Below are positions 18,934 through 28,596 of a stretch of 64,000 nt of DNA, one piece after another. Positions within the stretch are counted from its first letter, which is position 1. Every line of letters begins with the position of its first letter. Source of the DNA: Stentor coeruleus. Lineage: Eukaryota; Ciliophora; Heterotrichea; Heterotrichida; Stentoridae. A model generated the notes under the pieces. That model was not told the origin of the DNA. It ran no database searches and saw nothing but the letters and a program-made list of their open reading frames with translations. The position numbers were made by a program, and so were the translations under genes. The DNA lies in NCBI GenBank assembly GCA_001970955.1, contig MPUH01000225.1, positions 1-64,000 on the forward strand. Reading direction: 5' to 3'.

Positions 18934-20306
18934 ATTTTACCATATTACTAGGTAAAAATTATCTTTAAAGAAATATATAGTTTTCCAAAAACACTCAGAT
19001 ATTTTATTTATTTTCTACAGTGAGTATAAACAATAAAAATTATTCATAATAAAAAATTTATATATCCCTTAAGTAATCCTAGACAAAATTTGAATATTAA
19101 CTAGCATTCTTTCTACTATAATTTTACTGCTGATATTAAAAAACTTCAGAAATTTTTTTTTTAAAGTTTCTTTTTATCTCTGATTGAATTGAATATTATG
19201 CTTAACTATTAACTCCATTTTCTGCTTATTTTATATTTATCTCTGATCCTCTCTGATACATTTTGAAGTTCCTCTCAGCTTATTTTCAAATAAATAGTTC
19301 TACCTAATTATTCAGTTTAAAATTTCTCCATCACTTTGATGAATATAAAACTAACCTTTCATTTTTTATTTCTTGTAGAATCTCAAATCCCATTCAGAGT
19401 TTCTAGAATCAAAAATTGATATGATATTAAACTATATATAATATTTTTTTTCATGTAAATGAATTCAAGGATTTCAACGACATATTAAAATTTGTCTCTC
19501 TTTTACAGCGTTGATTAAAATATGCTTTTGAAAAATATTTTACTAAAAATATAAACTGTATTACAATCATATATTTCAGTTCTGTTAGATAACACTATTG
19601 TGTTTTTTCTCTTAATATTATTGAGTGAATAAATTTCACCTATAAATTGATGCGGATTAATGTGATTGCAACAGAATATTGTATGTTCTTAATTAATTCA
19701 TGATAATTTTTATGACTGGGTAGAGCGGATCAGTTTTGTTATTTCTTTGCATAGTTCAAGATTGTAATTCGTTTTTTATTTCAAATTTTAATCATTGCCA
19801 ATTTTAACGACTATGCGATTTACACAATATTTTATGAATCTTGGTTTGTATTTGCTACTAATTATTTCTCTAGCACTGAATGCTTATAGTATTCTAGTTT
19901 CTAAAATTTTGGAACCCTTAGAATTCTTTCAAAATTTGAATTGGTAATTCAGTTTATATAGTTATTAATTAATATGAAATTAAGTTTTTATGTTTTAAAA
20001 AGACCTCTTAGTGGGTTAAAAATTATTTGATTAGATATAGATCCTTAAATTTAAAGCCTTGTTTCTTTCTAATATATTTTTTGGAGTGAATAGAAATTGA
20101 TTTTATATAATCACCATAGCTTGATTAATATATGAATTAAGTACTATTAAATAACAAATTCAGTCTTTAAGTTTCATACTTAGAAGAAAATTTTGCTTAA
20201 ATTGATACAAGAGAAGTTCTTGAATTTCATTTTTTATTATGAAATTTAAATAGGAAAAATTTGTATTGGAAAATTAGTAAAATAGTTTCTTCTGGAGCAA
20301 AAAATT

Positions 20307-20700
20307 ATGGTTTCGATGAAGATTTAAAAAACAAGCCTACGAGAAAAAGATAATACTATAGAGGGACATAAAAATACTCTTGTGACTATTGTATGAGAAA
20401 ATGTTTTTAATATTGGAAGAAACTAGGGAAACAGATGCTATCAAGATTAAAAAAAGTAATGCTGGTAGCGAAATAAATTTTTTTCCTCAAGAAAAGAAGG
20501 GTTTAAAAAAAGCTCAGGATTCGAAAGAAAGTTTAAAAGACCAATCTGCTTTTGTGACTAGTTTAAAATAAACTAAGCATACAGTTCAAAAAGATAATAA
20601 TAGTAACCTTGATGATGAAAGCTATTTAGTTAGCCAAAAATACTTTAATTTCAACAGTAGCTTAAAGAGCTTTAACAAATTAGGTAGTTTACGTTTTTAA
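20307..20700 (+). pseudogene. Degraded coding-like remnant
   Basis: The frame from ATG 20401 reads 56 codons (MFLILEETRETDAIKIKKSN...) to a TAA at 20569, then continues in the same frame with protein-like sequence (HTVQKDNNSNLDDESYLVSQ) to a TAA at 20698. Upstream, a coding-like segment (TSLREKDNTIEGHKNTL) would join it if the 16-nt gt...ag segment 20382-20397 were an intron, but that segment is itself preceded by a TAA at 20325. Composition is Lys/Ser-rich with no family match. I read it as a decaying gene. It overlaps by 3 bp the stop of the minus-strand gene to its right. Confidence 0.35.
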
Positions 20701-21275
20701 TCATAGCTGTCATCTCCCCAGCCTTTTATTTCTTCATAGTCTCTATAATCATTATTTTTTTGCCTTGGTTTTAAAGTACTCGACTTTTTATTTTTTGTTT
20801 TTATGATGATTTTAGGTCTTTGAGGTTTACTCTGTATAGATTTCATTGAATTCTGAACACTTGGAGTTTTTGATCTTATCATCTCTGTTGTCTCTGGTTT
20901 TGGGATTACAATAATTGATCTTTCAGGAAAGATTTGTTTTACAGATTCTACTTTAGGTGATTGTATTTTTTGTGGTTCAGTTTTAGATGATTTAATTGCA
21001 CTTACAGGACGGGATTTATTACGGCAAAGTTTATGAACAAAGTAAAGTTCTTCTTTAAAGCCCAAAATAGGCTTTTTAAGAGCTCGGTAATGAGAGTTTT
21101 TTTTACTTACAAGTCCTTGTCGGCGACTTTCGAATATATCGAAACTTTTCCGCATTTTGAAGTTGAAGATGTCAGGAGGCTTATTTAGCAAGCAGGCTAA
21201 CGTAGCTCTATCTGATGATTTTTGCATATTTTTACAATTGTATATTGTTTCCTCATTCGAAAACCTATTGATCAT
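20697..21275 (-). CDS. Hypothetical basic protein
   Basis: I do not recognise this 192-aa protein. The N-terminal half (DRATLACLLNKPPDIFNFKM, SFDIFESRRQGL) looks partly ordered. The C-terminal half is Lys/Ser/Pro-rich and probably disordered, ending in an acidic GWGDDSYD tail. Its start codon is only 44 bp from the divergent start of the RING gene at 21320, an unusually short shared promoter that supports both frames being real. Confidence 0.6.
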   Translation of the reverse strand: MINRFSNEETIYNCKNMQKSSDRATLACLLNKPPDIFNFKMRKSFDIFESRRQGLVSKKNSHYRALKKPILGFKEELYFVHKLCRNKSRPVSAIKSSKTEPQKIQSPKVESVKQIFPERSIIVIPKPETTEMIRSKTPSVQNSMKSIQSKPQRPKIIIKTKNKKSSTLKPRQKNNDYRDYEEIKGWGDDSYD

Positions 21276-21319
21276 TAGGCCAAATTAAATTAAACTATAA
21301 TCTTGTAAATAAATTACCC
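21276..21319. promoter_or_regulatory. 44-bp divergent promoter region
   Basis: The entire gap between two divergent start codons is 44 bp and A/T-rich. Any promoters here must be minimal, overlapping or partly intragenic. Confidence 0.5.
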
Positions 21320-22069
21320 ATGAAAGGTAAAAAAAAGGTTGAATTTGTGATATATGGTTTACATCCAGCTTTATTCTGCAGTGAAGTCGACAATTATTTC
21401 ATATGCCCAATCTGTTATTTTGTCGCAAGTGATCCTGTTTCATGCAAAACCTGCGAACAAATTTATTGTGAAGGATGCATTGATAGGTATAGCAAAATCA
21501 AAGAAAATAAGTGTAGAGTTTGTAAATTTGATCTTGAAATAACCCCACTTCGCAAATTCCCACGAAAAGTTTATGAGAGTTTTTTCTTATACTGTCCGAA
21601 TTTTAACTATGGTTGTCGATTTGAAGGTGGAATTAAAGAGATTCATGAACATAAAAGTGTATGTGATTTTAAAAAACTTAATTGTGCAAATCCTCTATGT
21701 GCTCATAATTTCTTATCTAAAGATCGACCTATACCTGATGCTGATGTTTGTTCGATACAATGCTTAGAAACTTTTCAGTTATCAGAATTACTGGGAAAAA
21801 CAGGCCGGGTTGAAATTTCGAAATTCTTTTGGAAGTGTTTACAGAATCATAGAGAACATTATGAAGAGACTATAGAAAAAGAGTTTTTAGATATAACATC
21901 AGGTAAAAATACAGCGAAAACTGAGATGGAGGGAGAACTTAAAGAACTTGAAGACTATTTTGAAGATGTTAAATGGCATATTCACCTTGGAAAATATGTT
22001 AATGAAGCTTGGACATGTTGCCAAGAGAAAAAAGATGCAATAGGTTGTTCTCTATTACAAAGACCATAA
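21320..22069 (+). CDS. TRAF/SIAH-like RING zinc-finger protein
   Basis: This 249-aa protein is a probable E3 ubiquitin ligase. A RING finger at about 29-72 (CPICYFVASDPVSC, then YCEGCIDRY and CRVCKFDL) is followed by a TRAF-type Cys/His zinc region at about 90-131 (YCPNFNYGCRFEGG, then EHKSVCDFKKLNC). The C-terminal part is helical and acidic without a recognisable MATH or SINA domain, so the substrate-binding part differs from TRAF and SIAH proteins. The last codons lie in the duplicated overlap that surrounds the N at 22139, but both copies give the same end (LLQRP, TAA), so the C-terminus is safe. Confidence 0.8.
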   Translation: MKGKKKVEFVIYGLHPALFCSEVDNYFICPICYFVASDPVSCKTCEQIYCEGCIDRYSKIKENKCRVCKFDLEITPLRKFPRKVYESFFLYCPNFNYGCRFEGGIKEIHEHKSVCDFKKLNCANPLCAHNFLSKDRPIPDADVCSIQCLETFQLSELLGKTGRVEISKFFWKCLQNHREHYEETIEKEFLDITSGKNTAKTEMEGELKELEDYFEDVKWHIHLGKYVNEAWTCCQEKKDAIGCSLLQRP

Positions 22070-22203
22070 AGGTAGTTTAGTTTAGTTTAAATAGCGTATA
22101 TCTCAATAAGCTAAAAAAATCTATTTTAATTATCATAANTCTCTATTACAAAGACCATAAAGGTAGTTTAGTTTAGTTTAAATAGCGTATATCTCAATAA
22201 GCT
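22049..22203. repeat. Assembly join: 64-bp duplicated overlap around an N
   Basis: Positions 22049-22112 recur at 22140-22203, with an N at 22139. The duplicated block includes the last codons of the RING gene. It looks like an unmerged contig overlap. Confidence 0.9.
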
Positions 22204-22211
22204 TTAAATTA

Positions 22212-23585
22212 TTAAAGTCCAGCTCTCCAAGCAGGAACCGTTTTTGTAGGTCTATGAACTAGCATACTCCCAAATGTATTCGGTATAACTTTATCAGCTT
22301 CTTTCCTTTTAGAAAAAGCTATAGTTTCCTGAATAAGTTTTGAATCCACATTCGACCATTGTCCTTGGTTTTTCAATTTACTCAAAGTTTCTTGTTTATT
22401 TTTATCTTCTTGAAGCCTCATATAAGCTAAAGTTCTCATAGTTTTTTGTTCAACTAATCGATCTTCTCTTTCCTTAAGCCTAAATTTATCTTCATCAGAA
22501 AGTTCAATAGTAGACCTTTTTTTAATATATTCCAATATAAGTTTCGATTTAGCTTTTTCAAACTCTTTCCTCTCTTTATATTCCAACACCATTTGTCTCT
22601 TATCTTCAATTTCATTTTTCCTTCTAAGTTCTTCTTCTTTCCTCCTAAAATCTTCAAGTTTTTTCTGTTTCTGATCTTCTTCTTTAATTTTTTCCCTATT
22701 ATTTCTCCATTCTTCTAGTTTCTGTTTCGTTTGAACTGTACTTTGTGTCTGAGTTTTAGGTTTAATTTGTTGTATTTCTTCAACTTCATCACTAGTTTTC
22801 ATTTTTTTCTTTTCTTCTCTCCATTTACCCAATACTTCTTTTTTCTTCTCATTTAAAAATACCCAATTCTCATATTTCTCAACATGTTCTTTTATATCAT
22901 TTATATCATGTAAAGGTAAAGTATTAGCAGCAGCTTGTAAAAAACCAGATATAGGTTTATTTTTATATTTATGCCATAATTTTATAAATTCATTATGATC
23001 AACTTCATCCCAAGTTAAATATTGATCTCCTGTTTCTTGTATTTCTTTATCAATACTCACAAGTTCTTGATTTAATGATGGAAGATCTTGTGGGTCGATA
23101 ATGTTTTTTATTGTTGGCTTTATGGTTTTAGGCATTTCATTTTCCCATTGAGAAAATTTTGTTGAATAATAGTCTAGTTCATTTTGGAAGATTCTTTCAG
23201 ATTGCATGAGTTCTTCGTATTCTGATCGGGATTTATCTTTGAATTCAAGGATTTCTTTGTTGACTAGGTCAGCTGATTTTTGTAAGGTTGAGACTGTGTA
23301 GTCGTAATCACTACTGATACCTTGACTTTTTGTAGACTCGACAAAGGTTTTGAGTTTTTTTGACACTTCGACTACTTGTTTTTTTATACGTGAAAGGCTG
23401 GAAAAAAACACCCGGTTTGTGGAATCGTATTTTTGTTGTAGGTCTTTGTCTGTTTCGTCGATGTCTAAAATTTCTTCTTGGAGTAAAGGTTTGACTGTTA
23501 TGAAAAGTCTTTCTTTGTCTTTGATTAATAAGTCATGTTCTTTTTTGATTTTTAAGGAAGTTTTAATGAACTCTTTTCCTTCCAT
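22212..23585 (-). CDS. CCDC112: CCDC112-like coiled-coil protein (centriolar satellite/basal body)
   Basis: This 457-aa, nearly all-helical protein matches vertebrate CCDC112. The diagnostic block is about 190-250: TWDEVDHNEFIKLWHKYKNK, then LPLHDINDIKEHVEKYENW and FLNEKKKEVLGKW, which parallels the WDDYDHQNF...LPGKTKDEVQQHEKW block of CCDC112. A long Lys/Glu coiled coil follows, and the C-terminus ends in a conserved-looking tail (HRPTKTVPAWRAGL). CCDC112 is a centriolar-satellite protein needed for cilium formation in animals. A basal-body role in a heavily ciliated cell is a reasonable inference. The gene converges on the RING gene to its left. Confidence 0.85.
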   Translation of the reverse strand: MEGKEFIKTSLKIKKEHDLLIKDKERLFITVKPLLQEEILDIDETDKDLQQKYDSTNRVFFSSLSRIKKQVVEVSKKLKTFVESTKSQGISSDYDYTVSTLQKSADLVNKEILEFKDKSRSEYEELMQSERIFQNELDYYSTKFSQWENEMPKTIKPTIKNIIDPQDLPSLNQELVSIDKEIQETGDQYLTWDEVDHNEFIKLWHKYKNKPISGFLQAAANTLPLHDINDIKEHVEKYENWVFLNEKKKEVLGKWREEKKKMKTSDEVEEIQQIKPKTQTQSTVQTKQKLEEWRNNREKIKEEDQKQKKLEDFRRKEEELRRKNEIEDKRQMVLEYKERKEFEKAKSKLILEYIKKRSTIELSDEDKFRLKEREDRLVEQKTMRTLAYMRLQEDKNKQETLSKLKNQGQWSNVDSKLIQETIAFSKRKEADKVIPNTFGSMLVHRPTKTVPAWRAGL

Positions 23586-23946
23586 TTATATATGATTTTG
23601 GAGTTTTCTGGGGGATTGGAAGATTTGGATTTTCATATATGGAGATATGAGAGGATGAAGTATTTTTAATAATATATTTACTTAAAAAAAAATTTCCTAG
23701 TATAAATTTATGTTTATACCAAAAATCATAATCTATTCTCTAATTTTTACGATAAAATATACTTTCAAATCTCTGACTTACTTTTTCATAATAATATTAT
23801 AATATGTTAAAACTATACAATCTTAATACCCTCTATTTAATTTTGTGTGGATATTAAAATAAAAATCTCCTACATTTTATCATAGTACATTCATTAACAT
23901 ATTTTCTTCATAACCACATTAAACACTTCCATTTAAAATAACATAC
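23586..23946. other. Intergenic, 361 bp
   Basis: The left part is G-rich on the plus strand (upstream of CCDC112) and the right part is A/C/T-rich. Nothing else was recognised. Confidence 0.4.
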
Positions 23947-24633
23947 TTAAAGATTAATACTACGCACCCAAAACCCGTTGATATAGAAAATATTCTCCAA
24001 ATCATATGGATATAAAGTCCTCAGGTCAACTCCTTTATTAAACCCAGGAAAGTCCTTGTTAAAACGTGAATCTCCACACGCTGTACAAGTGCATATATCA
24101 AGACAAATCGGGCAATTCTCTAGGTTTTTATAATAAATATCCGTACACAAATAGCATAAGAAATTTTTGCATTTATCACAAAACGAATATTTGCCTGCGT
24201 TTATACGTTTATTGCACTGATGACACACATGGGATTCTGATGGAAGTGTTTCTAAGAATTTTTTTGATTTAGCATCAGTAGCTTCTCTCCGGCAATCTTT
24301 GCATGCACATGTTTTGTTACATATAAAGCATTCCCAATCTATACCAATTTCGCTCATTTCGGTCTTGTATCGATATCTCAAGCATCTTGAACAGAAGCTT
24401 TTGTCGCATGTACTACAAGACTTGTAACGATCGTAAGCTACTAAACTCCCGCATCTGTGGCAAATTTTATCGCTTTTACGCATTTTGTTCACTTGGCATT
24501 CAGTCAAGCTACAACAGTTGTCTTCAACGTTGATTTTATGTATTTTGCCACATTTTGAGTGGAAGGTTCTTTTGCAGAAGGTACATCTTTCAAGTTTTCT
24601 TCCGGTTTTCTGACAGAAGATGCATTTCACCAT
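23947..24633 (-). CDS. Cys-rich zinc protein with two CDCA7-type (4CXXC) repeats
   Basis: This 228-aa protein is dominated by Cys pairs. An N-terminal CXXC/PHD-like cluster (CIFCQKTGRKLERCTFC) is followed by two related domains at about 58-115 and 134-187. Each runs CHxC...C..C...C..C...CxxCxxxCxCxxC (CHRCGSLV to CACKDCRRE; CHQCNKR to CTCTACGD). That spacing is the zf-4CXXC_R1 pattern found in CDCA7 and in some plant JmjC proteins, which bind unusual or hemimethylated DNA. Two tandem copies in a small stand-alone protein is unlike animal CDCA7, which has one. Function in chromatin is inferred only from the family. Confidence 0.75.
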   Translation of the reverse strand: MVKCIFCQKTGRKLERCTFCKRTFHSKCGKIHKINVEDNCCSLTECQVNKMRKSDKICHRCGSLVAYDRYKSCSTCDKSFCSRCLRYRYKTEMSEIGIDWECFICNKTCACKDCRREATDAKSKKFLETLPSESHVCHQCNKRINAGKYSFCDKCKNFLCYLCTDIYYKNLENCPICLDICTCTACGDSRFNKDFPGFNKGVDLRTLYPYDLENIFYINGFWVRSINL

Positions 24634-25008
24634 AATATTATAATCTCCTAAATATATCTCTATTTGTTTTATGTGATTATTATTAATATTACTTTCCTAG
24701 CCTTAATCAAAAAATATATATATAGATATACTATTTTAAGGCTATAAATTTATATTATACTCCCTTCGATATAATCTCTAATGATTATAATTTTATATAA
24801 ATAACTCTCAATAATCCTTGGTAATTTTATTCTTATTCAGAAAAATTCAGTTTTTTTTTGAAGTTTTGCATATGAAACATGGTGGCTTTATATTAAAACT
24901 ATAACATAAGGTATGCTTAGAAAATGCATCCTATGATTATTTTGTATGGTTAAATGCTTAAAACTTAGACTTATTAGTTAGTAATTTTATATTAATATAT
25001 TTTATAAT
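24634..25008. other. Intergenic, 375 bp
   Basis: Very A/T-rich, with an alternating AT stretch near 24715. It holds the upstream region of the Cys-rich gene. No other feature was seen. Confidence 0.4.
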
Positions 25009-25546
25009 TTAGCTTCTAATTAAGTATTTTATTTTACTTGCAGCTAATGTTTCACTAAATTTCATTCTAGGATTCGGAGTTAGCGAAATATTAGGTCTTG
25101 ATCTTTTATATTTTATATCTGGGAAGTNAGCTTCTAATTAAGTATTTTATTTTACTTGCAGCTAATGTTTCACTAAATTTCATTCTAGGATTCGGAGTTA
25201 GCGAAATATTAGGTCTTGATCTTTTATATTTTATATCTGGAAAATTTAAATCATGTCGTCCTGACAATTGTCTTTTCTTTATTTCTAATTTCATTTTTGT
25301 AAGCAAAGGGCATAATGGATGTTGTTTACTATGATAATCATAAGTCTCTTCAAGATCTTTAAGTTTTTTTTCTCCTGCAAACAGATCAAGAAGTTTTTTC
25401 TTTTTAAGTATTCTAGGCGATTGATTAACATTTTTCTCATGTTTAGCTTTAAGTTGTTCTATTGTCGCAAGGGTTATTAAATAATTCCGAGCTCTAAGCT
25501 TATGAATTTTTATTTGAGGGTTGAATATCCCTTCAGAGTATTCCAT
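25009..25546 (-). CDS. Hypothetical basic protein, 3' end duplicated by assembly join
   Basis: As assembled the frame runs through the N at 25128. When the duplicated overlap is collapsed the protein is 139 aa, ending AASKIKYLIRS with a TAA whose genomic copy is at 25009-25011. It is Lys/Arg-rich, partly helical (ARNYLITLATIEQLKAKHEK) and has no domain I recognise. It is divergently paired with the coiled-coil gene at 25677, 130 bp apart, and they may share a promoter. Confidence 0.6.
25011..25240. repeat. Assembly join: 112-bp duplicated overlap around an N
   Basis: Positions 25011-25122 recur at 25129-25240, with an N at 25128. The duplicate carries the end of the minus-strand gene beside it. 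Collapsing the overlap restores a normal stop codon. Confidence 0.9.
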
Positions 25547-25676
25547 TACTATAATAACTATATGTTTATTTAGTAAATTAATATTCTCTATAAAATCTAA
25601 TAGTTTTTATATCTATAATTCTCTTATCAGAAAAGTTGAGTGAAAATTGAAAAATACCCATAAATTATCTGTATAA

Positions 25677-27413
25677 ATGGCAGAAGTTATTACAAATGAT
25701 CGTATACTAGAAGAAGTCAAAATGCTCAAACAAACCCTTACTCCAGTCATGTCATTAATGCAAGATTTCAGAGATCTCAAGGTCCGAAATAGGCTTTCTC
25801 CTGACAGCAATGTTAGTGTATTAAATCTTTTAACTGCAAATATCAAAGATGATATCATGAAAGAAGTATTCCATCTTAATAACTCTGTTAAAAAATCAAT
25901 ATCTGATGTAGAACATACATTTGGTTATGAAATCAAAGAAATTATTGGAAAATTCGAAGTTTTTCAAACTTCATTACAAAATTTTGATGGTCTCACAACT
26001 CAGATGAATGAAAGTATTACTAGTATTAAAGGCCATTTAAACAACTTCTATGATAAATTAGATGTTTTCAGAGCAGAATTAGATGAAAAAGCGACTATTG
26101 ATGAAATGAATGATATAAGGCAAAAATGTAAGCATTTTGCTTTAAGACAAGATCTTGATGAATTAAAAATAGAAGTGTTTGATAAAGCTTCTGGGGTGCA
26201 AGTGGAAAAACTTGAACGAAGGGTAACTTTTTTAGATACACGGATGGATAATTATATTGATAAAAAGGATATAGATGATATACAAACAACTCTTCGTTTA
26301 CAATCAGAAGCATATATCGACCTTAATTGTATGCTTCGAGAAGATTTTCTGAAATTCAAAGACTCTTTTGTATCAGCAAGGACTAAATCTGAAGAAGAGT
26401 TTAAAAACTTAGTACACAAAGTTGACACAGCAAATAAAAACCTAAAAGACTCAATCAATGAACTTACAATAAAACTAGGTAAAAATCCATGGAAACGAGA
26501 TATAGAAAAACTTGAATATCTTATTTCCTTATGTGCTAAAAATGCTCATCTTAAAACCCATGAGGAAATTGTCTTTCCTTTATTAGACAAATTTACCGTC
26601 CAAGTCAATGAATCTATAAACAAAATCAGTTTGTTTGAAAGCATAATCCAAAGATACGACGAAATTTTACTAGAAAAAGCAGCCAAAGATGACATAAGAT
26701 ACATAAAAAATCAACTCTACAACTATATATCTACAGACGATTTCAAAGAAGAAATCAGCCGATTAGATCAAAGGTTTGCTTGGACCCAAAGTGAAATCGA
26801 AACTTTACACTCTTCAATAAAAACTTTTGATAATACCGCTTTAACCCTATCATCTAAATGTGAAAGTTTAAAAAAAGAGCATAAAGACATAACAGGAATC
26901 TCAACTTTAATTGATGAAATCAAAGCTATGATCCAAGAAAAAGCTGATAAAATCGATTTCCATAACCTTATCGATATAACAAGTACTAAAGAAGATTTTG
27001 ATAAACTCATAACACGTGTTGATATAGTTCAAAAACAAGTCGAACTTGGGTCAATATTAAATCAAACTTTATGTCGAACTTTAATATGTACTGGAGAACA
27101 ATCTAGTAGTATAATAAAACAACGACAAGATGTATTTAGGAAAATGGGAGGACTTGTTGGGTGGATTAAAGGTGATGAGATTAGAGTTAAAAGTGCAGTT
27201 CCTTGGAGAGCAACACCTACTGTGAAAACTGAACATTTTATATATAAAGAAGATAGTTTGAAAACTTTAAATAGAACAACTTGTAATACGAGGAATAATA
27301 CTGCGAGGATTAAAGTTAGACCGAAAAGATATACGCCTAAACCTGAATCGGCATCGATGGATTTAGTTAAGGATCAAGGGGTATTTGATGGATTGAATAT
27401 ACGGATTTTATAA
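25677..27413 (+). CDS. Long coiled-coil protein, cytoskeletal type
   Basis: I do not recognise a family for this 578-aa protein. Residues 1 to about 470 are continuous amphipathic helix with many short coiled-coil segments (for example DVFRAELDEKATIDEMNDIR). Repeated phrases of the type EKA..D(E/D)I/L, as in DEKATIDEM, EKAAKDDIRY and EKADKIDFHN, suggest a degenerate internal repeat of roughly 100-250 residues. The last 100 residues are basic with WKRDIEK- and WRATPTVKTE-type patches. Such proteins in ciliates are often basal-body or cortical-fibre components; that is inference. Confidence 0.7.
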   Translation: MAEVITNDRILEEVKMLKQTLTPVMSLMQDFRDLKVRNRLSPDSNVSVLNLLTANIKDDIMKEVFHLNNSVKKSISDVEHTFGYEIKEIIGKFEVFQTSLQNFDGLTTQMNESITSIKGHLNNFYDKLDVFRAELDEKATIDEMNDIRQKCKHFALRQDLDELKIEVFDKASGVQVEKLERRVTFLDTRMDNYIDKKDIDDIQTTLRLQSEAYIDLNCMLREDFLKFKDSFVSARTKSEEEFKNLVHKVDTANKNLKDSINELTIKLGKNPWKRDIEKLEYLISLCAKNAHLKTHEEIVFPLLDKFTVQVNESINKISLFESIIQRYDEILLEKAAKDDIRYIKNQLYNYISTDDFKEEISRLDQRFAWTQSEIETLHSSIKTFDNTALTLSSKCESLKKEHKDITGISTLIDEIKAMIQEKADKIDFHNLIDITSTKEDFDKLITRVDIVQKQVELGSILNQTLCRTLICTGEQSSSIIKQRQDVFRKMGGLVGWIKGDEIRVKSAVPWRATPTVKTEHFIYKEDSLKTLNRTTCNTRNNTARIKVRPKRYTPKPESASMDLVKDQGVFDGLNIRIL

Positions 27414-28596
27414 TGTTATGATGTTTTTGGTGTTGAAGGTTTTTGAGATGAATTTTGTGAATGAGGTTTAGGATAGTTAAGTAATGAGGTATTTTAAGGA
27501 ATTTAGGGATGGGGAATGTCATTGGATTATGATGATGTGGGTGAGGAGATAAGATTAGGTTTATGGATTTTTATATAAGGTTAAATAAAGATTAGGGATT
27601 TTGTATTGTGAAATAGGTTTTTGTGTATAAAAATATTTTTAATGAGAGGAATTTTGAGTTGGTTATAAGGAAATGTTTGGGAAATTGGTTTTTATATTAA
27701 AATAATTCAGAAGTTATTGATGTAATGATTTTGTATTTAGTGTTTTAATATAAATATTCAAGGATATTGTATCTTCGATGATAAATACACAGTTTTTGAG
27801 AGGTTTATGAAATATATTTTAAATCTATTAAATTTGAAAAGAATTTCTAAAAATACAACCCGCCTGCTTTAATTATTTTATGCTTTGTTATTGTTTTTTG
27901 ATACGATTGTTTACTAAAATTTTTAAGCTTATCAGATTGAATCTAACTTTATCTAATGAGAGAAATATGAGAAATATATTTATATACTAATTCAAATTTC
28001 TTGGCTTTTATGGGCATATAAATTGTGTGAAAATCTTTAGCATTACTTTTATGATAGCGGGATGCCTTGGTAGATGAATATAAACTATTCAGATACTATA
28101 ACCAGATAAATTGTGCACTAATTTCCTCTAAAAAGATAATTTCCCCATAATCAATATCTTAACACCTACCATGATACCGATTACAATCATTCCAGCACCA
28201 CCAATAGAATCACCCTACAATTTTTCTCTCCTCATCTAATTTCCATAAAATCCTGACATCCTAAAAACAGTATGGTACCTCCTCGACATAATAAGAATAG
28301 ATTTTAACCAAAATACCTAAAAAACCTTCTACCAAACCCAAAAAAGAAACTATTCAACCACACTCACAATCAAAAAAACAAACTTCAAACTAATCCCTCT
28401 CCAATAATCTCTTCCAAAAAAAAAAAAAAACTTTCCACTAATCCCTTAATTTAACTCAGCACTTATCAAAGCAACCTCAATATCCTAATTCAAATTCACC
28501 TAATCAATAATTCCTAACAATTTTTTACATAATTAAAACAAATAATAATAGCCACGTTTACTTAGAAATCATAATAAAATCCAGCCACAAATATAA
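27414..28596. other. Intergenic, 1.2 kb
   Basis: The first 300 bp are strongly G/T-rich and the last 450 bp are A/C-rich with almost no G and an A run near 28420. No coding frame, RNA gene or repeat was recognised. Confidence 0.5.

Larger units (their letters stand above)
18198..20300. other. Longest gene-free stretch, 2.1 kb
   Basis: This is A/T-rich sequence with no credible coding frame. The first 450 bp are G/T-rich as downstream of other plus-strand genes. It contains two assembly joins (18697 and 18885). After about 18950 I see only short recurrences of ctctgat/ctctcag and nothing that resembles a tRNA, a snRNA or an element end. Confidence 0.5.
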
